A stretch of DNA of 64,000 nucleotides from Prochlorococcus marinus XMU1406. GTDB taxonomy: Bacteria; Cyanobacteriota; Cyanobacteriia; PCC-6307; Cyanobiaceae. The stretch lies in assembly GCF_017696055.1 (NCBI RefSeq), contig NZ_JAAORG010000003.1, forward strand, positions 496,001 to 560,000. Direction: 5' to 3'. Of this stretch, positions 26,349 to 36,695 are shown in pieces. The first letter of the stretch is position 1, and every line of letters begins with the position of its first letter. Position numbers and translations under genes: made by a program. Below the pieces are notes generated by a model. It was given only the letters and a program-made list of their open reading frames with translations, searched no databases and was not told where the DNA came from.

Positions 26349-29257
26349 TAAGCACATTTTTTTTCTTCGAAGGTTTCTGCTTGATTTACATTGCAAGAAC
26401 AAATTAAATTGCGATCGCCATATGCATTATTAATCCTAGAAACTGAAGACCAAAACTTGATAGATGTTGGAGTTTTATAAGGAAAAGAAGCTTTTTCCTT
26501 TGAGTAAGGATAATCCCAATCATCAGAAATTAACTCTTTAAGCGTATGGGGAGCATTGCTTATTACATTATTGTTCTTTAATTCAATATTTTTTTCTATT
26601 TCGCTGATTTCTTCTCCAATCAATAGCATAGCCTCACAAAATCTATCCAGTTCAACCAAACTTTCACTTTCAGTGGGCTCTATCATTATGGTCTCTGGCA
26701 CTGGCCAACTTATAGTTGGGGCATGAAAACTATAGTCAATTAATCGTTTAGCTAAATCATTAACACTCAAACCAGTTTTGGATTTTAAATCTCTAAAATC
26801 TAAAATACATTCATGTGCGACAAAATTATTTTTTCCTTTATAAAGAATCTTGAATTTATGCTTTAAAGAATGCGCAATATAATTTGCAGATAAAATTGCA
26901 TGCGCAGTTGCTTTCCTTAAACCACTAAGACCAGCCATTTTTATGTACATCCAACTTATTGGAAGAATACTTGCACTCCCATGATTAGCAGAAGATACGT
27001 AATTAGAACTATTAGATAAATTATTATCCATTAAAGAATGAGTAGGAAGAAATGGGCTTAAAATTTCTGAAGCAGCAACTGGTCCTACACCTGGACCACC
27101 ACCTCCATGGGGAATGCAGAATGTTTTATGTAAATTCAAATGACAAACATCAACACCATAATTACCTGGCTTGCATAATCCAACCTGAGCGTTCAAATTC
27201 GCTCCATCTAAATAGACAAATCCTCCAACAGAGTGAATTAAGTCACATATCTTTCTGATTTGTAATTCAAAAACTCCATGAGTAGATGGATAAGTCAACA
27301 TAAGAGCCCCTATTTGGTTATCAAATTTCTTGACCTTGATCGACAAATCTTGGAAATCAATATTTCCTTCGTCATCACATTCAACAGTTAACACATCAAA
27401 ACCTGCCATAACTGCACTAGCAGGGTTTGTTCCATGAGCACTTTTAGGAATTAAACATTTTTTTCTTAACAGTTCACCTTTTGATTCAAAATAAGAATTT
27501 ATTGCCAATAAACCTGCAAACTCTCCTTGAGAGCCTGCATTTGGTTGAAAAGAAACTGATTTTAAACCAACAATATCACTTATCCATTTTTCTAGGTCAG
27601 AAATGATTTTTGAATAGCCTTTAGTTTGATCTGGTGGGGAAAAAGGATGAATAGAAGATAAATTAGCCCAAGAAACTGGATTTAATTCTGCTGCAGAATT
27701 TAACTTCATGGTACAGCTTCCCAATGGCATCATCCCATCTACCAAAGAAAAATCTTTTTCTGCAAGTCGGAATATATATCTCATTAATTCAGTTTCACTT
27801 TGGTAATTTGTGAATATATCTTGCTTCATCCATGCACTAGATCTCAAAGCTAAACTTTCAAGATTAAATACTTTATCAAATTTTATATGCTCTAAATCTT
27901 CTACTTTTTCTATAAGGTTTGCTATGAAAGTCAAAATATCTTTGATTTCTTTTTCATTACTAAGCTCATCTAAAGAGATCCCAAAGCCAGTTGAATTTTC
28001 AATAGTTGATCCCAGCGGCAAAATTCTTAAGTTATAGCCATTTTTTAAAGCTTCATTATGGATCCTCTGGGAGTGCTCAGAATAAACATCAACACTATCA
28101 AATCTAATCCCATCAGGAATATCAAAACCTAAAGAAGCTAAACTTGATTCTAAATTTATTCTCAACTCCACTAATCTCTTAGCAATTTGCGTTAATCCAG
28201 AGGGTCCATGATAAATAGCATAAAAAGAAGAAATTATGGCTAACAAAGATTGAGCAGTACAAATATTACTAGTGGCCTTTTCCCTTCTAATATGTTGCTC
28301 TCTTGTTTGCAAAGCTAGTCTTAGAGACTTTTCTCCATTTTTAGATAGAGTTTGCCCAACAATTCTTCCGGGTATCAACCTTTTATATTTTTCGCTACAA
28401 GCAAAATATGCTGCATGGGGGCCACCAAAACCCATTGGAACTCCAAATCTTTGCATACTGCCCACTGCTACATCAACACCAAATTCAGAAATTGGTTTAA
28501 TCAAAACTTGTGCCAGTGGATCAAGACATGTCGTAACAATAATTTCTGATCTATGTGCTTGGGATATTAAGAATGTCGGATCATATAATTCCCCATTTTT
28601 ACCAGGTAATTGCAACAACATTCCAAAAACATCATCATGATTAGGAAGATTACTTTGAGTAAAGCGTTTTAAGGATATTCCCAAAGGTTTTGCTCTGGTT
28701 TGTAGAACATTAAAAGTATGATCAAAAACATTTGATTCCACTAAGTACACTTTTGAAGATTTATTTTTTCTTGCGGAAAAACTCATGGCCATAGCTTCTG
28801 CAGCAGCAGTACCCTCATCTAACAAAGATGCATTGGCGACAGGGAATCCTGTTAGTTCACAAACAATAGTCTGAAAATTAAATAGAGCTTCTAATCTTCC
28901 TTGTGCAATTTCTGCTTGATATGGAGTATAAGACGTGTACCACCTTGGATTTTCAAGAACATGTCTTTGGATTACTTTAGGCATGTGATTGTCATAATAA
29001 CCAAGGCCTATTAGTGATCTCATTTTAGTATTTTTATTCGCAATCTCTTCTAATTCATTTAAAGCCTCAATTTCTGAACAACCTTGGGGCAATATTTCTG
29101 AAGATTTATCTTTAAGCTGAATATCTTCAGGAATAACTTGATTTATAAATTGATCAATATTATTAAAACCAAGCTTGTTCAACATAATTCTTTCATCATT
29201 ATCTCCTAAGCCAAGATGCCTATCTATAAACAAATCAGACCCAAATTTGGATGTCAT
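26348..29257 (-). CDS. gcvP: Glycine dehydrogenase (decarboxylating), P-protein
   Basis: PLP enzyme that decarboxylates glycine and passes aminomethyl to the lipoyl arm of GcvH; important in photorespiratory glycine use. At 969 residues it is the fused, single-chain P-protein. Visible: the N-terminal FIDRHLGLGDND, YTPYQAEIAQGRLE, the second-half DGMMPLGSCTMKLN, and the PLP-lysine motif NLHKTFCIPHGGGGPG. It is downstream of gcvH by 45 bp in the same operon; gcvT is separate at 47 kb. A small hairpin follows its stop. Confidence 0.98.
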   Translation of the reverse strand: MTSKFGSDLFIDRHLGLGDNDERIMLNKLGFNNIDQFINQVIPEDIQLKDKSSEILPQGCSEIEALNELEEIANKNTKMRSLIGLGYYDNHMPKVIQRHVLENPRWYTSYTPYQAEIAQGRLEALFNFQTIVCELTGFPVANASLLDEGTAAAEAMAMSFSARKNKSSKVYLVESNVFDHTFNVLQTRAKPLGISLKRFTQSNLPNHDDVFGMLLQLPGKNGELYDPTFLISQAHRSEIIVTTCLDPLAQVLIKPISEFGVDVAVGSMQRFGVPMGFGGPHAAYFACSEKYKRLIPGRIVGQTLSKNGEKSLRLALQTREQHIRREKATSNICTAQSLLAIISSFYAIYHGPSGLTQIAKRLVELRINLESSLASLGFDIPDGIRFDSVDVYSEHSQRIHNEALKNGYNLRILPLGSTIENSTGFGISLDELSNEKEIKDILTFIANLIEKVEDLEHIKFDKVFNLESLALRSSAWMKQDIFTNYQSETELMRYIFRLAEKDFSLVDGMMPLGSCTMKLNSAAELNPVSWANLSSIHPFSPPDQTKGYSKIISDLEKWISDIVGLKSVSFQPNAGSQGEFAGLLAINSYFESKGELLRKKCLIPKSAHGTNPASAVMAGFDVLTVECDDEGNIDFQDLSIKVKKFDNQIGALMLTYPSTHGVFELQIRKICDLIHSVGGFVYLDGANLNAQVGLCKPGNYGVDVCHLNLHKTFCIPHGGGGPGVGPVAASEILSPFLPTHSLMDNNLSNSSNYVSSANHGSASILPISWMYIKMAGLSGLRKATAHAILSANYIAHSLKHKFKILYKGKNNFVAHECILDFRDLKSKTGLSVNDLAKRLIDYSFHAPTISWPVPETIMIEPTESESLVELDRFCEAMLLIGEEISEIEKNIELKNNNVISNAPHTLKELISDDWDYPYSKEKASFPYKTPTSIKFWSSVSRINNAYGDRNLICSCNVNQAETFEEKKCA

Positions 29258-29302
29258 ATTAAAATATTTTTCTTTAAAATAGCTCTTTTTAAAAAGTTTG
29301 CC

Positions 29303-29692
29303 TTATTTTGGTACAACCTTTGTTTGATATTCCTCAGAAGTCATCAAATCAGCAATTGATGCTTTTGATTCTGGTTTCAAAATGACTAACCAACCGTCTC
29401 CAATCGGATCATTCTGTAAAAGCTCAGGGTTCTCAATAACACTTTCATTTACAGATACTATTTCCCCTGAAAAAGGCAGATAGACTTCCTCAACCGCCTT
29501 AACTGATTCTATTGTTCCAAAAGTCTCGCCTTTCTCTAAAGTCGCCCCTTGATCAGCTAATTCAACAAAAACAATATCTCCTAATTGATCTATAGCGAAT
29601 TCACTAACTCCAATTTTTAATAATCCATTTTCTTCCAAGACATATTCATGAGTATCAGCATAGTTGAGGTTGTCTGGAAACTTGTAAGACAT
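29303..29692 (-). CDS. gcvH: Glycine cleavage system H protein
   Basis: Lipoyl carrier that shuttles the aminomethyl group between GcvP, GcvT and the lipoamide dehydrogenase. 129 residues; the lipoylated Lys65 is in GTIESVKAVEEVYLP, and the C-terminal GDGWLVILKP is typical. The ATG begins two bases after the stop of the upstream PLP-enzyme gene, so both are likely on one mRNA, followed by gcvP. A short CTTTTTAAAAAG palindrome lies in the gcvH-gcvP gap. Confidence 0.97.
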   Translation of the reverse strand: MSYKFPDNLNYADTHEYVLEENGLLKIGVSEFAIDQLGDIVFVELADQGATLEKGETFGTIESVKAVEEVYLPFSGEIVSVNESVIENPELLQNDPIGDGWLVILKPESKASIADLMTSEEYQTKVVPK

Positions 29693-29694
29693 GA

Positions 29695-30987
29695 TTAAGT
29701 AGATAAAGGAAATAGAGAATCCTTTGAAATTAATTTTTCCTCTAATAATTCAGATAATAATCGAATTAATGCAATTTTGATGTGAGCTATGTGAGAACCA
29801 CCTTGAACAAAAATATTGTAAGGATCTCTTAGAGGGGCATCAGCAGAAAATTCACTTGTACTACCTTCAATAAATGTACCTCCTGCCATTAATAATTTTG
29901 AATCATATCCATCCATTGATGATGGAACAACATTCAGAAAAGAATCTACTGGTGAAGAATTTTGAAAAGATTGACAAACTTTTTGTACCAAATCAGGATT
30001 ATTCAATCTTACTGACTGAATAAGATCAGATCTATAAGTTGCTGGCTCTGGTAAAACCTTAAATCCCAAATTTTTAAAGACTGCTGCAACCATATCAGCC
30101 CCTTTTAGTGATTCGTGAACAATTTGTGGTGCTAAAAACAAACCCTGCAAAATTAATCTTCCTAGTCCAAAATTTATTCCTGCAGAAGAACCAATACCTG
30201 GTGAGGTTAATCTAGAACATGCCATCTCAACCAACTCTGCATCTCCTGCAACATAACCACCAGTAGGAACAATTGTTCCTCCCAAATTTTTAATCAATGA
30301 TCCAGCAATTATATTTGCCCCTTTAGAAATTGGTTCACTATCTTCAACAAGCTCCCCATAACAGTTATCAACAAAACAAATACAGTTAGGATCAAGAGAA
30401 TGAATAAGACTACAAATTTTCTCTATCTGATGATTCGTAAGAGACTTTCTCCAACTATATCCACAACTTTTTTGTATGAATACTAATTTGCATGAATTTT
30501 CTTTAAAAGAATGAACAATTTTTTCTTCAAAAGAATCAAAATTATCGCAGATATTTATTTGCTTATATTCAATCTCAAAATCTTTAAGTGAGCCTTTTCC
30601 TCCTCCCCTTATTCCTATAACTTCTTCTAACGTGTCATATGGTTGTCCTGTAAGAGATAACATTACATCTCCAGGTCTAAGAATTCCAAATAAGACAGAA
30701 CTTATTGCATGCGTTCCACTTACAAATTGCATCCTCACAGCTGCCTTTTCAGCAACAAACAATCTTGCAAAAACCGCATCAATTTTTTCTCTAGATATAT
30801 CATCATGACCACTACCAGAAGATTGATTGAAATGACTAGTAGAAACTTTTTCTTCCTTAAAAATTGTCAAAATATTTTCCAATTTCTGGAAAACCTGATT
30901 GGACCTTTCTTGGAAAACTTTACTTAAACTCTCTTCGACAGAAAGAATAGCGTTTTCAGCCAGTTTTAAGTTATTGTTTAGCGTCAT
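29695..30987 (-). CDS. Methionine gamma-lyase-like PLP enzyme (aluminium-resistance family)
   Basis: A 430-residue fold-type I PLP protein of the family once named aluminium resistance protein (Pfam Met_gamma_lyase). Motifs: the FARLFVAEKAAVRMQFVSGTHA region, LTGQPYDTLEEVIG, a CFVDNCYGE aspartate strand contacting the PLP ring, and the lysine in SLIKNLGGTIVPTGGY. The substrate is not established for this branch; a C-S lyase or transsulfuration-like reaction on a cysteine/methionine-type amino acid is likely. The first codon overlaps the upstream gene's stop (ATGA) and gcvH follows after 2 bp, so it sits inside an amino-acid catabolic operon. That context hints at a role in glycine, serine or sulfur amino acid balance. 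Confidence 0.85.
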   Translation of the reverse strand: MTLNNNLKLAENAILSVEESLSKVFQERSNQVFQKLENILTIFKEEKVSTSHFNQSSGSGHDDISREKIDAVFARLFVAEKAAVRMQFVSGTHAISSVLFGILRPGDVMLSLTGQPYDTLEEVIGIRGGGKGSLKDFEIEYKQINICDNFDSFEEKIVHSFKENSCKLVFIQKSCGYSWRKSLTNHQIEKICSLIHSLDPNCICFVDNCYGELVEDSEPISKGANIIAGSLIKNLGGTIVPTGGYVAGDAELVEMACSRLTSPGIGSSAGINFGLGRLILQGLFLAPQIVHESLKGADMVAAVFKNLGFKVLPEPATYRSDLIQSVRLNNPDLVQKVCQSFQNSSPVDSFLNVVPSSMDGYDSKLLMAGGTFIEGSTSEFSADAPLRDPYNIFVQGGSHIAHIKIALIRLLSELLEEKLISKDSLFPLST

Positions 30988-31703
30988 TTATTATGAAAAT
31001 TCATGTTATTTTCAGAAGCTATATTTCTTAATTCTGCGAGGAAAGCATTAGGTCCCCTACCCTGAAAATAAGAAAGTTTTTTTGAAGCCTCATATAAATC
31101 AAGAAGTTCTCCATCTAATTCTTCTGCTGTATAATCTCTAATTCCTGCTATTACCTCAGCAAAACGTTCTCTACGGGCAGATTTATGGACAGCATAGGCT
31201 TCCATTACATGAATTTTACATGATCTCCAAGCCTTATTCTGACAAAAATGCACTGAAAGAGCATCACTTAAAGCAGAGGCTTCTTCATCTTCTATGTACC
31301 AGTCAAAAGATGAAGGTAGAGATTTTAATCCTGAAAATATTTCGAATAACTCCCCGGCCGACAATGGATTACCAGAATCATTTTTTAAGGGTAATGCAGA
31401 CTCTTCCAAAGATTTCCATAACTCTGGGTAATCACTTTCAAAACGATCCCTGATTTTTTCAATACCTTGATCAAGAATCGTATTAACTTGAGCTAAAGCA
31501 AGAAAAACTTCAGGCCCTGGCGAAGATAACTTCCCATTCCTAAGATTAGAAATTTGCGAATTATGAACTTTACCTAAATCAAGAACTTCAGAAAGTAATG
31601 GCAAAACTCTGTGAGACCATCCATTCCGTTCATGCCAGAGGTGTATCAAATGAGCCATAGCCCTTCGACCTCTAGATAATTTATCGCGATATCCGAGACT
31701 CAC
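30984..31703 (-). CDS. Predicted HTH-type protein heading the gcvHP operon
   Basis: A 239-residue protein of unknown function, apparently of the marine-cyanobacterial conserved kind. Residues about 32-75 (VLPLLSEVLDLG, HNSQISNLRNGKLSSPGPEV, FLALAQVN) look like an XRE-type helix-turn-helix: two short helices, a polar turn and a third helix. This is weak by-eye evidence. The rest is helical and acidic, with Trp-rich stretches (FDWYIEDEEASALSDAL). The GTG start at 31703 is 13 bp from a dyad in the divergent promoter region, which suggests autoregulation and control of the downstream PLP enzyme, gcvH and gcvP. A structural rather than regulatory role is possible. Confidence 0.6.
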   Translation of the reverse strand: MSLGYRDKLSRGRRAMAHLIHLWHERNGWSHRVLPLLSEVLDLGKVHNSQISNLRNGKLSSPGPEVFLALAQVNTILDQGIEKIRDRFESDYPELWKSLEESALPLKNDSGNPLSAGELFEIFSGLKSLPSSFDWYIEDEEASALSDALSVHFCQNKAWRSCKIHVMEAYAVHKSARRERFAEVIAGIRDYTAEELDGELLDLYEASKKLSYFQGRGPNAFLAELRNIASENNMNFHNK

Positions 31704-31715
31704 AGATAATTAAAC

Positions 31716-31738
31716 TTATCAATAGTATAGTATGATAA
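31716..31738. promoter_or_regulatory. Dyad in the HTH-gene/desaturase divergent promoter region
   Basis: Inverted repeat TTATCA (31716-31721), 11 bases, TGATAA (31733-31738). It overlaps -10-like sequences in both directions: TATGAT on the plus strand and TATACT on the minus strand. It lies 13 bp before the start of the HTH-type gene and about 40 bp before the desaturase start. It is a candidate operator; six-base AT-rich arms can occur by chance. Confidence 0.35.
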
Positions 31739-31778
31739 TATTACATATCGGTAATTTTGAAAATAGTATTTCAATATC

Positions 31779-32717
31779 ATGAATTCAGTAATTTTCCAAG
31801 AAACAGCAAAATTAAAAAAACCTGTTCCAGCTGAAAAAGTTATAGAACTTTCAGAAAAATTACTGGAACCTTCCAGTCATTCAAAAAGATATCCTCCAAG
31901 ACTACATCAAACGTGGGGAACAATAGTTTTTATGGTTTCAATTCATATTCTTTCTCTTGTAGCTATACAACCAAAATTTTGGAGTCTCCCTGCAGTCACT
32001 TCATTATTATTTTTTTACTGGGTAACTGCTTGTTTAGGAGTTACTCTTGGATATCACAGATTGTTATCACATAGATCATTCATTGTTCCAAGATGGTTAG
32101 AAAGATTTTTTGCTACCTGTGGAGCTATAAGTTGCCAGCATGGTCCAATAGATTGGGTAGGTTTACATAGGCATCACCACTCTTTTTCAGATACTGAAGT
32201 AGATCATCACAATAGTAAAAAGGGGTTTTGGTGGAGTCATATGGGTTGGATGTTTAAAGACGTTGAAGCACTAAAAGCTGTTCCAAAACTAAGTGCAGAT
32301 TTAATCAAGGATCCATACTATAGATTTCTAAATAAATATTTTTTATTCTTACAAATTCCTATTGGACTTTCTTTGTACGCAATAGGTCAAAAATTAGGAG
32401 TTGGAGGATGGCCTCTAGTCCTTTGGGGAATTCCATTGAGGCTTGTGGTTGTTTATCACGTAACTTGGCTAGTCAACTCCGCGACGCATTGTTGGGGTAA
32501 AGCACCATTTGAAAGTGGTGATTCATCTAAAAACAATGCGTGGGTTGCTGCATTAACATTTGGAGAAGGTTGGCATAATAACCATCATGCATTTCCCAAT
32601 TCGGCAAAACAAGGATTATTTAGAGGTCAGATAGACATAACATGGGAACATATTAAGATTCTTGCGAAATTTGGTCTTGCAAAAAAAGTAAAGTTACCCT
32701 CTAGGTCTTATTATTAA
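31779..32717 (+). CDS. desC: Acyl-lipid desaturase (delta-9 type)
   Basis: An integral-membrane di-iron enzyme that introduces a cis double bond in membrane-lipid acyl chains, using ferredoxin in cyanobacteria. The three histidine boxes are present: HRLLSH, HRHHH and HNNHH, the arrangement of the stearoyl-CoA/acyl-lipid delta-9 family. Hydrophobic segments lie around residues 50-90 and 180-225. 312 residues is longer than the 270-280 of freshwater DesC because of an N-terminal extension of about 40 residues. Regiospecificity cannot be proved from sequence. Its promoter region is shared with the divergent HTH-type gene; rplI follows after 20 bp. Confidence 0.92.
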   Translation: MNSVIFQETAKLKKPVPAEKVIELSEKLLEPSSHSKRYPPRLHQTWGTIVFMVSIHILSLVAIQPKFWSLPAVTSLLFFYWVTACLGVTLGYHRLLSHRSFIVPRWLERFFATCGAISCQHGPIDWVGLHRHHHSFSDTEVDHHNSKKGFWWSHMGWMFKDVEALKAVPKLSADLIKDPYYRFLNKYFLFLQIPIGLSLYAIGQKLGVGGWPLVLWGIPLRLVVVYHVTWLVNSATHCWGKAPFESGDSSKNNAWVAALTFGEGWHNNHHAFPNSAKQGLFRGQIDITWEHIKILAKFGLAKKVKLPSRSYY

Positions 32718-32737
32718 CTATATTGTTCAATATTTTC

Positions 32738-33193
32738 ATGGCTAAAAGAGTACAAGTCGCATTAACTGAATCAATCGCATCACTAGGTAAAGAAGGAGAT
32801 CTAGTTGAAGTAGCACCTGGATACGCAAGAAATTTTCTATTACCTTATAACAAGGCAATGAATGTAACACCAGCAGTCCTTAAACAAATTGAAAGGAAGA
32901 AAGAAAAAGAAAAAATCGCTGCTGATAAATTAAAGCAAGAAGCTTTAGATTTCCAAACTGCATTATCTACAATAGGTAGGTTCACTATCAAAAAACAGGT
33001 TGGAGAAGATGGAGTCCTTTTTGGAACTGTTACCAACGGGGATGTTGCCGAAGCGATAGAAGCGGCAACTAAAAAAGAAATTGATAGAAGAAACATTACT
33101 GTTCCTGATATTCATAATTTAGGTTCCTTTACTGCAAAAATAAAATTACATCCAGAAGTAAATGCAGAAGTAAATATTGAAGTAACAAGTTAA
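32738..33193 (+). CDS. rplI: Ribosomal protein bL9
   Basis: 50S protein that links the L1-stalk base to a neighbouring ribosome through a long helix. With the ATG at 32738 it is 151 residues and begins [20 protein letters not shown]; the upstream in-frame TTG at 32723 would add five unlikely residues. The N-domain motif [13 protein letters not shown] is present, and the charged linker helix ([21 protein letters not shown]) connects to the C-domain. It precedes dnaB by 58 bp; the rplI-dnaB order is conserved in many bacteria. Confidence 0.97.
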   Translation: MAKRVQVALTESIASLGKEGDLVEVAPGYARNFLLPYNKAMNVTPAVLKQIERKKEKEKIAADKLKQEALDFQTALSTIGRFTIKKQVGEDGVLFGTVTNGDVAEAIEAATKKEIDRRNITVPDIHNLGSFTAKIKLHPEVNAEVNIEVTS

Positions 33194-33251
33194 TCAATTT
33201 GTTGCATTATTTTGAAAAGTAGCCAGAGTATATATCTAAGCAATTAAAGAT

Positions 33252-34634
33252 ATGGTTTCCGTACCTTTTCCAAATAATGGGCAAAATAAAAATTTTAAAA
33301 AGGATTTTAATAGTGAAAATTCTGGATTAGTACCTCCTCAAAACGTTCAAGCAGAGGAAGCAGTTCTTGGTGGCATACTTCTTGATCCAGATGCGATCGG
33401 AAGAATTGCAGACTTAATTAAACCTGAAGCTTTTTATATAAATGCCCATCAAGAGATTTATAGAACAGCATTAATGTTGCACACCCAGGGTAAACCAACT
33501 GATTTAACATCAATGAGTGCTTGGTTAGCAGATAATGGATCATTAGAAAAAATTGGAGGAAACAGCAAACTGGTAGAACTAGTTGAAAATGTTTCCTCTA
33601 CAGCTTCCATAGAACAAGTTGCTAATTTAATTAACGACAAATTCATGAGAAGGCAACTTATCAGATCTGGAAATGAAGTGGTTCAACTAGGTTTTGATCA
33701 AACTCAAGATACTAATGAAGTTCTAGATAAAGCAGAGCAAAAAATATTTGAAATCAGTCAAGAAAAACCTTCAAAAGGCCTGACTCAAGCAGCTGAAATC
33801 CTTACAAGTACTTTCAATGAAATAGAGTCAAGATCATTAGGTACTTCAGTAGCTGGTATTCCGGTAAATTTCTACGACCTTGATGCGATGACTCAAGGTT
33901 TTCAAAGAAGTGATTTAATAATTGTTGCTGGAAGACCTTCAATGGGGAAAACTTCAATAGTTCTTAATCTGGCTAAAAATGTTGCACAATCTCAAGATTT
34001 ACCTGTGTGTGTATTTAGCCTTGAAATGAGTAAAGAACAGTTGACATATAGATTACTCTCTATGGAAGTTGGAATCGAGAGTGGCAGGCTAAGAACAGGA
34101 AGATTACAGCAAGATGAATGGCCATTACTTGGAGAAGGTATCAATTCATTAGGTCAATTACCAATATTTATAGATGACAAGCCTAACTTAAGTGTTTTAG
34201 AGATGAGATCTCTTTGCAGAAGATTAATAGCTGAACAAAAAAAAGAACTTGGATTAATTGTGATTGATTACCTCCAGTTGATGGAAGGATCAACCCCTGA
34301 TAATAGAGTGCAAGAACTTTCACGAATAACTAGAGGTCTTAAAAGCATGGCCAGAGAATTAAAAGTACCAGTAGTAGCTCTATCTCAGCTTAGTAGAGGG
34401 GTAGAATCTAGAACAAATAAAAGACCAATGTTAAGCGATCTAAGAGAATCAGGATCTATTGAACAAGACGCAGATTTAGTATTAATGATTTATAGAGATG
34501 AATACTATAATCCAGAGACTGAAGATAAAGGAATTACAGAAATCATTGTCACTAAACATAGAAATGGACCTGTAGGAACTGTTAAATTATTATTTGAACC
34601 TCAATTTACGAGATTTAGAAATTTAGCTAATTAA
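33252..34634 (+). CDS. dnaB: Replicative DNA helicase DnaB
   Basis: Hexameric 5'-3' helicase at the replication fork. The N-terminal primase-interacting domain begins near PPQNVQAEEAVLGG; the RecA-like domain has Walker A GRPSMGKTS near residue 227, Walker B VIDYLQLM and the SQLSRGVE and RESGSIEQDAD motifs. 460 residues without any intein, in contrast with intein-bearing DnaB of some other cyanobacteria. A leader of about 25 residues, rich in Asn and Lys, precedes the domain. mnmG follows after 12 bp. Confidence 0.97.
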   Translation: MVSVPFPNNGQNKNFKKDFNSENSGLVPPQNVQAEEAVLGGILLDPDAIGRIADLIKPEAFYINAHQEIYRTALMLHTQGKPTDLTSMSAWLADNGSLEKIGGNSKLVELVENVSSTASIEQVANLINDKFMRRQLIRSGNEVVQLGFDQTQDTNEVLDKAEQKIFEISQEKPSKGLTQAAEILTSTFNEIESRSLGTSVAGIPVNFYDLDAMTQGFQRSDLIIVAGRPSMGKTSIVLNLAKNVAQSQDLPVCVFSLEMSKEQLTYRLLSMEVGIESGRLRTGRLQQDEWPLLGEGINSLGQLPIFIDDKPNLSVLEMRSLCRRLIAEQKKELGLIVIDYLQLMEGSTPDNRVQELSRITRGLKSMARELKVPVVALSQLSRGVESRTNKRPMLSDLRESGSIEQDADLVLMIYRDEYYNPETEDKGITEIIVTKHRNGPVGTVKLLFEPQFTRFRNLAN

Positions 34635-34646
34635 ATCGATCCTCAA

Positions 34647-36614
34647 ATGCAAGATCATCACTCAACAAATGAATCTTTTGACGTCATCGTTATTGGAGGA
34701 GGACATGCAGGATGCGAAGCAGCTATAACAACTGCAAAATTAGGATTTTCTACAGCCTTATTTACAATCAATTTAGATAGGATTGCCTGGCAACCTTGCA
34801 ACCCTGCTGTTGGCGGCCCGGCAAAAAGTCAATTGGTACATGAAGTTGATGCATTAGGTGGAATTATTGGTAAATTAGCTGATGAGACGGCTATACAAAA
34901 AAGAATATTAAATGCAAGTAGAGGTCCAGCTGTATGGGCATTAAGAGCTCAGACAGATAAAAGAGAATACTCAAAAAAGATGATTGAAATACTACAAAAT
35001 ACAGATAATTTATCTTTAAAAGAAGCAATGATTACTGAACTAGATATCGCAAAAACTGAAGAAATTGGATTGAACTCAAAAAAAATCTTAAAAAAAAGAA
35101 TAAAAGGTGTAAGGACTTTCTTTGGTAGTTATTATTCAGCAAGATCAGTTATCATCACAGCTGGTACGTTCTTAGAAGGAAGAATATGGATAGGAAATAA
35201 ATCAATGTCAGCTGGTAGATCGGGCGAACAAGCAGCAAAAGGTCTTACTCAAAATTTGCACGAAATTGGTATCAAAACAGAACGTTTAAAAACAGGAACT
35301 CCAGCAAGAGTTGATAAAAGAAGTATCATTTTTGATGAATTAGATATTCAACCAAGTACTGCAGCAGATAAATATTTTTCGTTTGACCCAGATATAAAAA
35401 ATAATATGCCCCAAGTTAGTTGTCACATCACAAGAACAACTACCAAAACACATCAACTAATTAGAGACAATTTACATTTAACTCCTATTTACGGCGGTTT
35501 TATTGATAGTAAGGGGCCAAGATATTGTCCATCAATTGAAGATAAAATCGTCAAATTTGCTGATAAAGAATCACATCAAATTTTCTTAGAACCAGAAGGA
35601 ATTAATACCCCTGAAATATATGTACAAGGATTTTCTACAGGTTTACCCGAAAATATTCAATTAGAACTTTTAAGGACCTTGCCTGGATTAGGTGAATGTA
35701 AAATGTTGCGACCAGCATATGCTGTAGAGTATGACTATATACCTGCAACACAGCTTCAAACATCACTCGAAACGAAAGAAATTGAATATTTATTTAGCGC
35801 CGGACAAATTAATGGCACTACTGGTTATGAAGAAGCAGCAGCACAAGGATTAGTCGCAGGAGTCAATGCGACAAGAAAACTAAACAAAAAAGACCCAATA
35901 ATCTTCACTAGAGAAAGCAGTTATATAGGAACAATGATCAATGATTTAATTACCAAAGATCTCAAAGAACCATACAGAGTTCTCACTAGTAGGAGTGAAT
36001 ATAGGTTAACTCTTAGAGGAGATAATGCAGATAGGAGATTAACACCATTAGGCTATCAAATAGGGTTAATTAATGAGAAAAGATGGTCGGCCTATCAAGA
36101 AAAAATGAAACTCCTCAAGGAAGAGAAATTTAGATTAAATAACACTCGTTTAAAAAATACCGATGAAATATCAAAAAAAATAGAATTAGAAACGGGATCA
36201 AAAATCAAAGGCTCAACAACTTTGAAAGAACTCTTAAAAAGACCAAACTTTCATTATTCAGATCTAATTAAATATAATTTGAATGAGAGAAATCTAGGTT
36301 CTTCAATACAGGAAGGTGTTGAAATAGATATTAAATACGAGGGTTACCTTAAAAGACAAAAAAACAACATTGAACAAATAAATCGTCAAAGCTGTAAATC
36401 TCTGCCTCAAGAAATAAATTATGAAAAGATAGATACATTATCTTTAGAAGCTAGAGAAAATTTGAATAAGATAAAGCCAAAAAATTTTGGTGATGCTTCG
36501 AAAATTCCTGGAGTAAGCAAGGCTGATTTAACTGCATTACTTGTTTGGCTAAAAATAAGAGAAATAAAACAAGAAAAGGCAAATATTTTTGTCGAAAAAA
36601 AGTTATCATCTTAA
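34647..36614 (+). CDS. mnmG: tRNA uridine-5-carboxymethylaminomethyl modification enzyme
   Basis: FAD enzyme that, with GTPase MnmE, installs the cmnm5 group at wobble U34 of several tRNAs. The Rossmann motif [12 protein letters not shown] starts near residue 11; other signatures are [42 protein letters not shown] and the C-terminal [15 protein letters not shown]. 655 residues. It is 12 bp after dnaB, suggesting co-transcription. An acidic/lysine-rich stretch near residues 145-155 (KILKKRIKG) is slightly longer than in E. coli. No anomalies that affect function. Confidence 0.97.
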   Translation: MQDHHSTNESFDVIVIGGGHAGCEAAITTAKLGFSTALFTINLDRIAWQPCNPAVGGPAKSQLVHEVDALGGIIGKLADETAIQKRILNASRGPAVWALRAQTDKREYSKKMIEILQNTDNLSLKEAMITELDIAKTEEIGLNSKKILKKRIKGVRTFFGSYYSARSVIITAGTFLEGRIWIGNKSMSAGRSGEQAAKGLTQNLHEIGIKTERLKTGTPARVDKRSIIFDELDIQPSTAADKYFSFDPDIKNNMPQVSCHITRTTTKTHQLIRDNLHLTPIYGGFIDSKGPRYCPSIEDKIVKFADKESHQIFLEPEGINTPEIYVQGFSTGLPENIQLELLRTLPGLGECKMLRPAYAVEYDYIPATQLQTSLETKEIEYLFSAGQINGTTGYEEAAAQGLVAGVNATRKLNKKDPIIFTRESSYIGTMINDLITKDLKEPYRVLTSRSEYRLTLRGDNADRRLTPLGYQIGLINEKRWSAYQEKMKLLKEEKFRLNNTRLKNTDEISKKIELETGSKIKGSTTLKELLKRPNFHYSDLIKYNLNERNLGSSIQEGVEIDIKYEGYLKRQKNNIEQINRQSCKSLPQEINYEKIDTLSLEARENLNKIKPKNFGDASKIPGVSKADLTALLVWLKIREIKQEKANIFVEKKLSS

Positions 36615-36695
36615 AAGCATTCCGTCTGAGCACTGAATAATAAACTTTTTAACTCACCAAAAATTTTATGGGAAGAAAAAGCCTCTACTTTTTTA

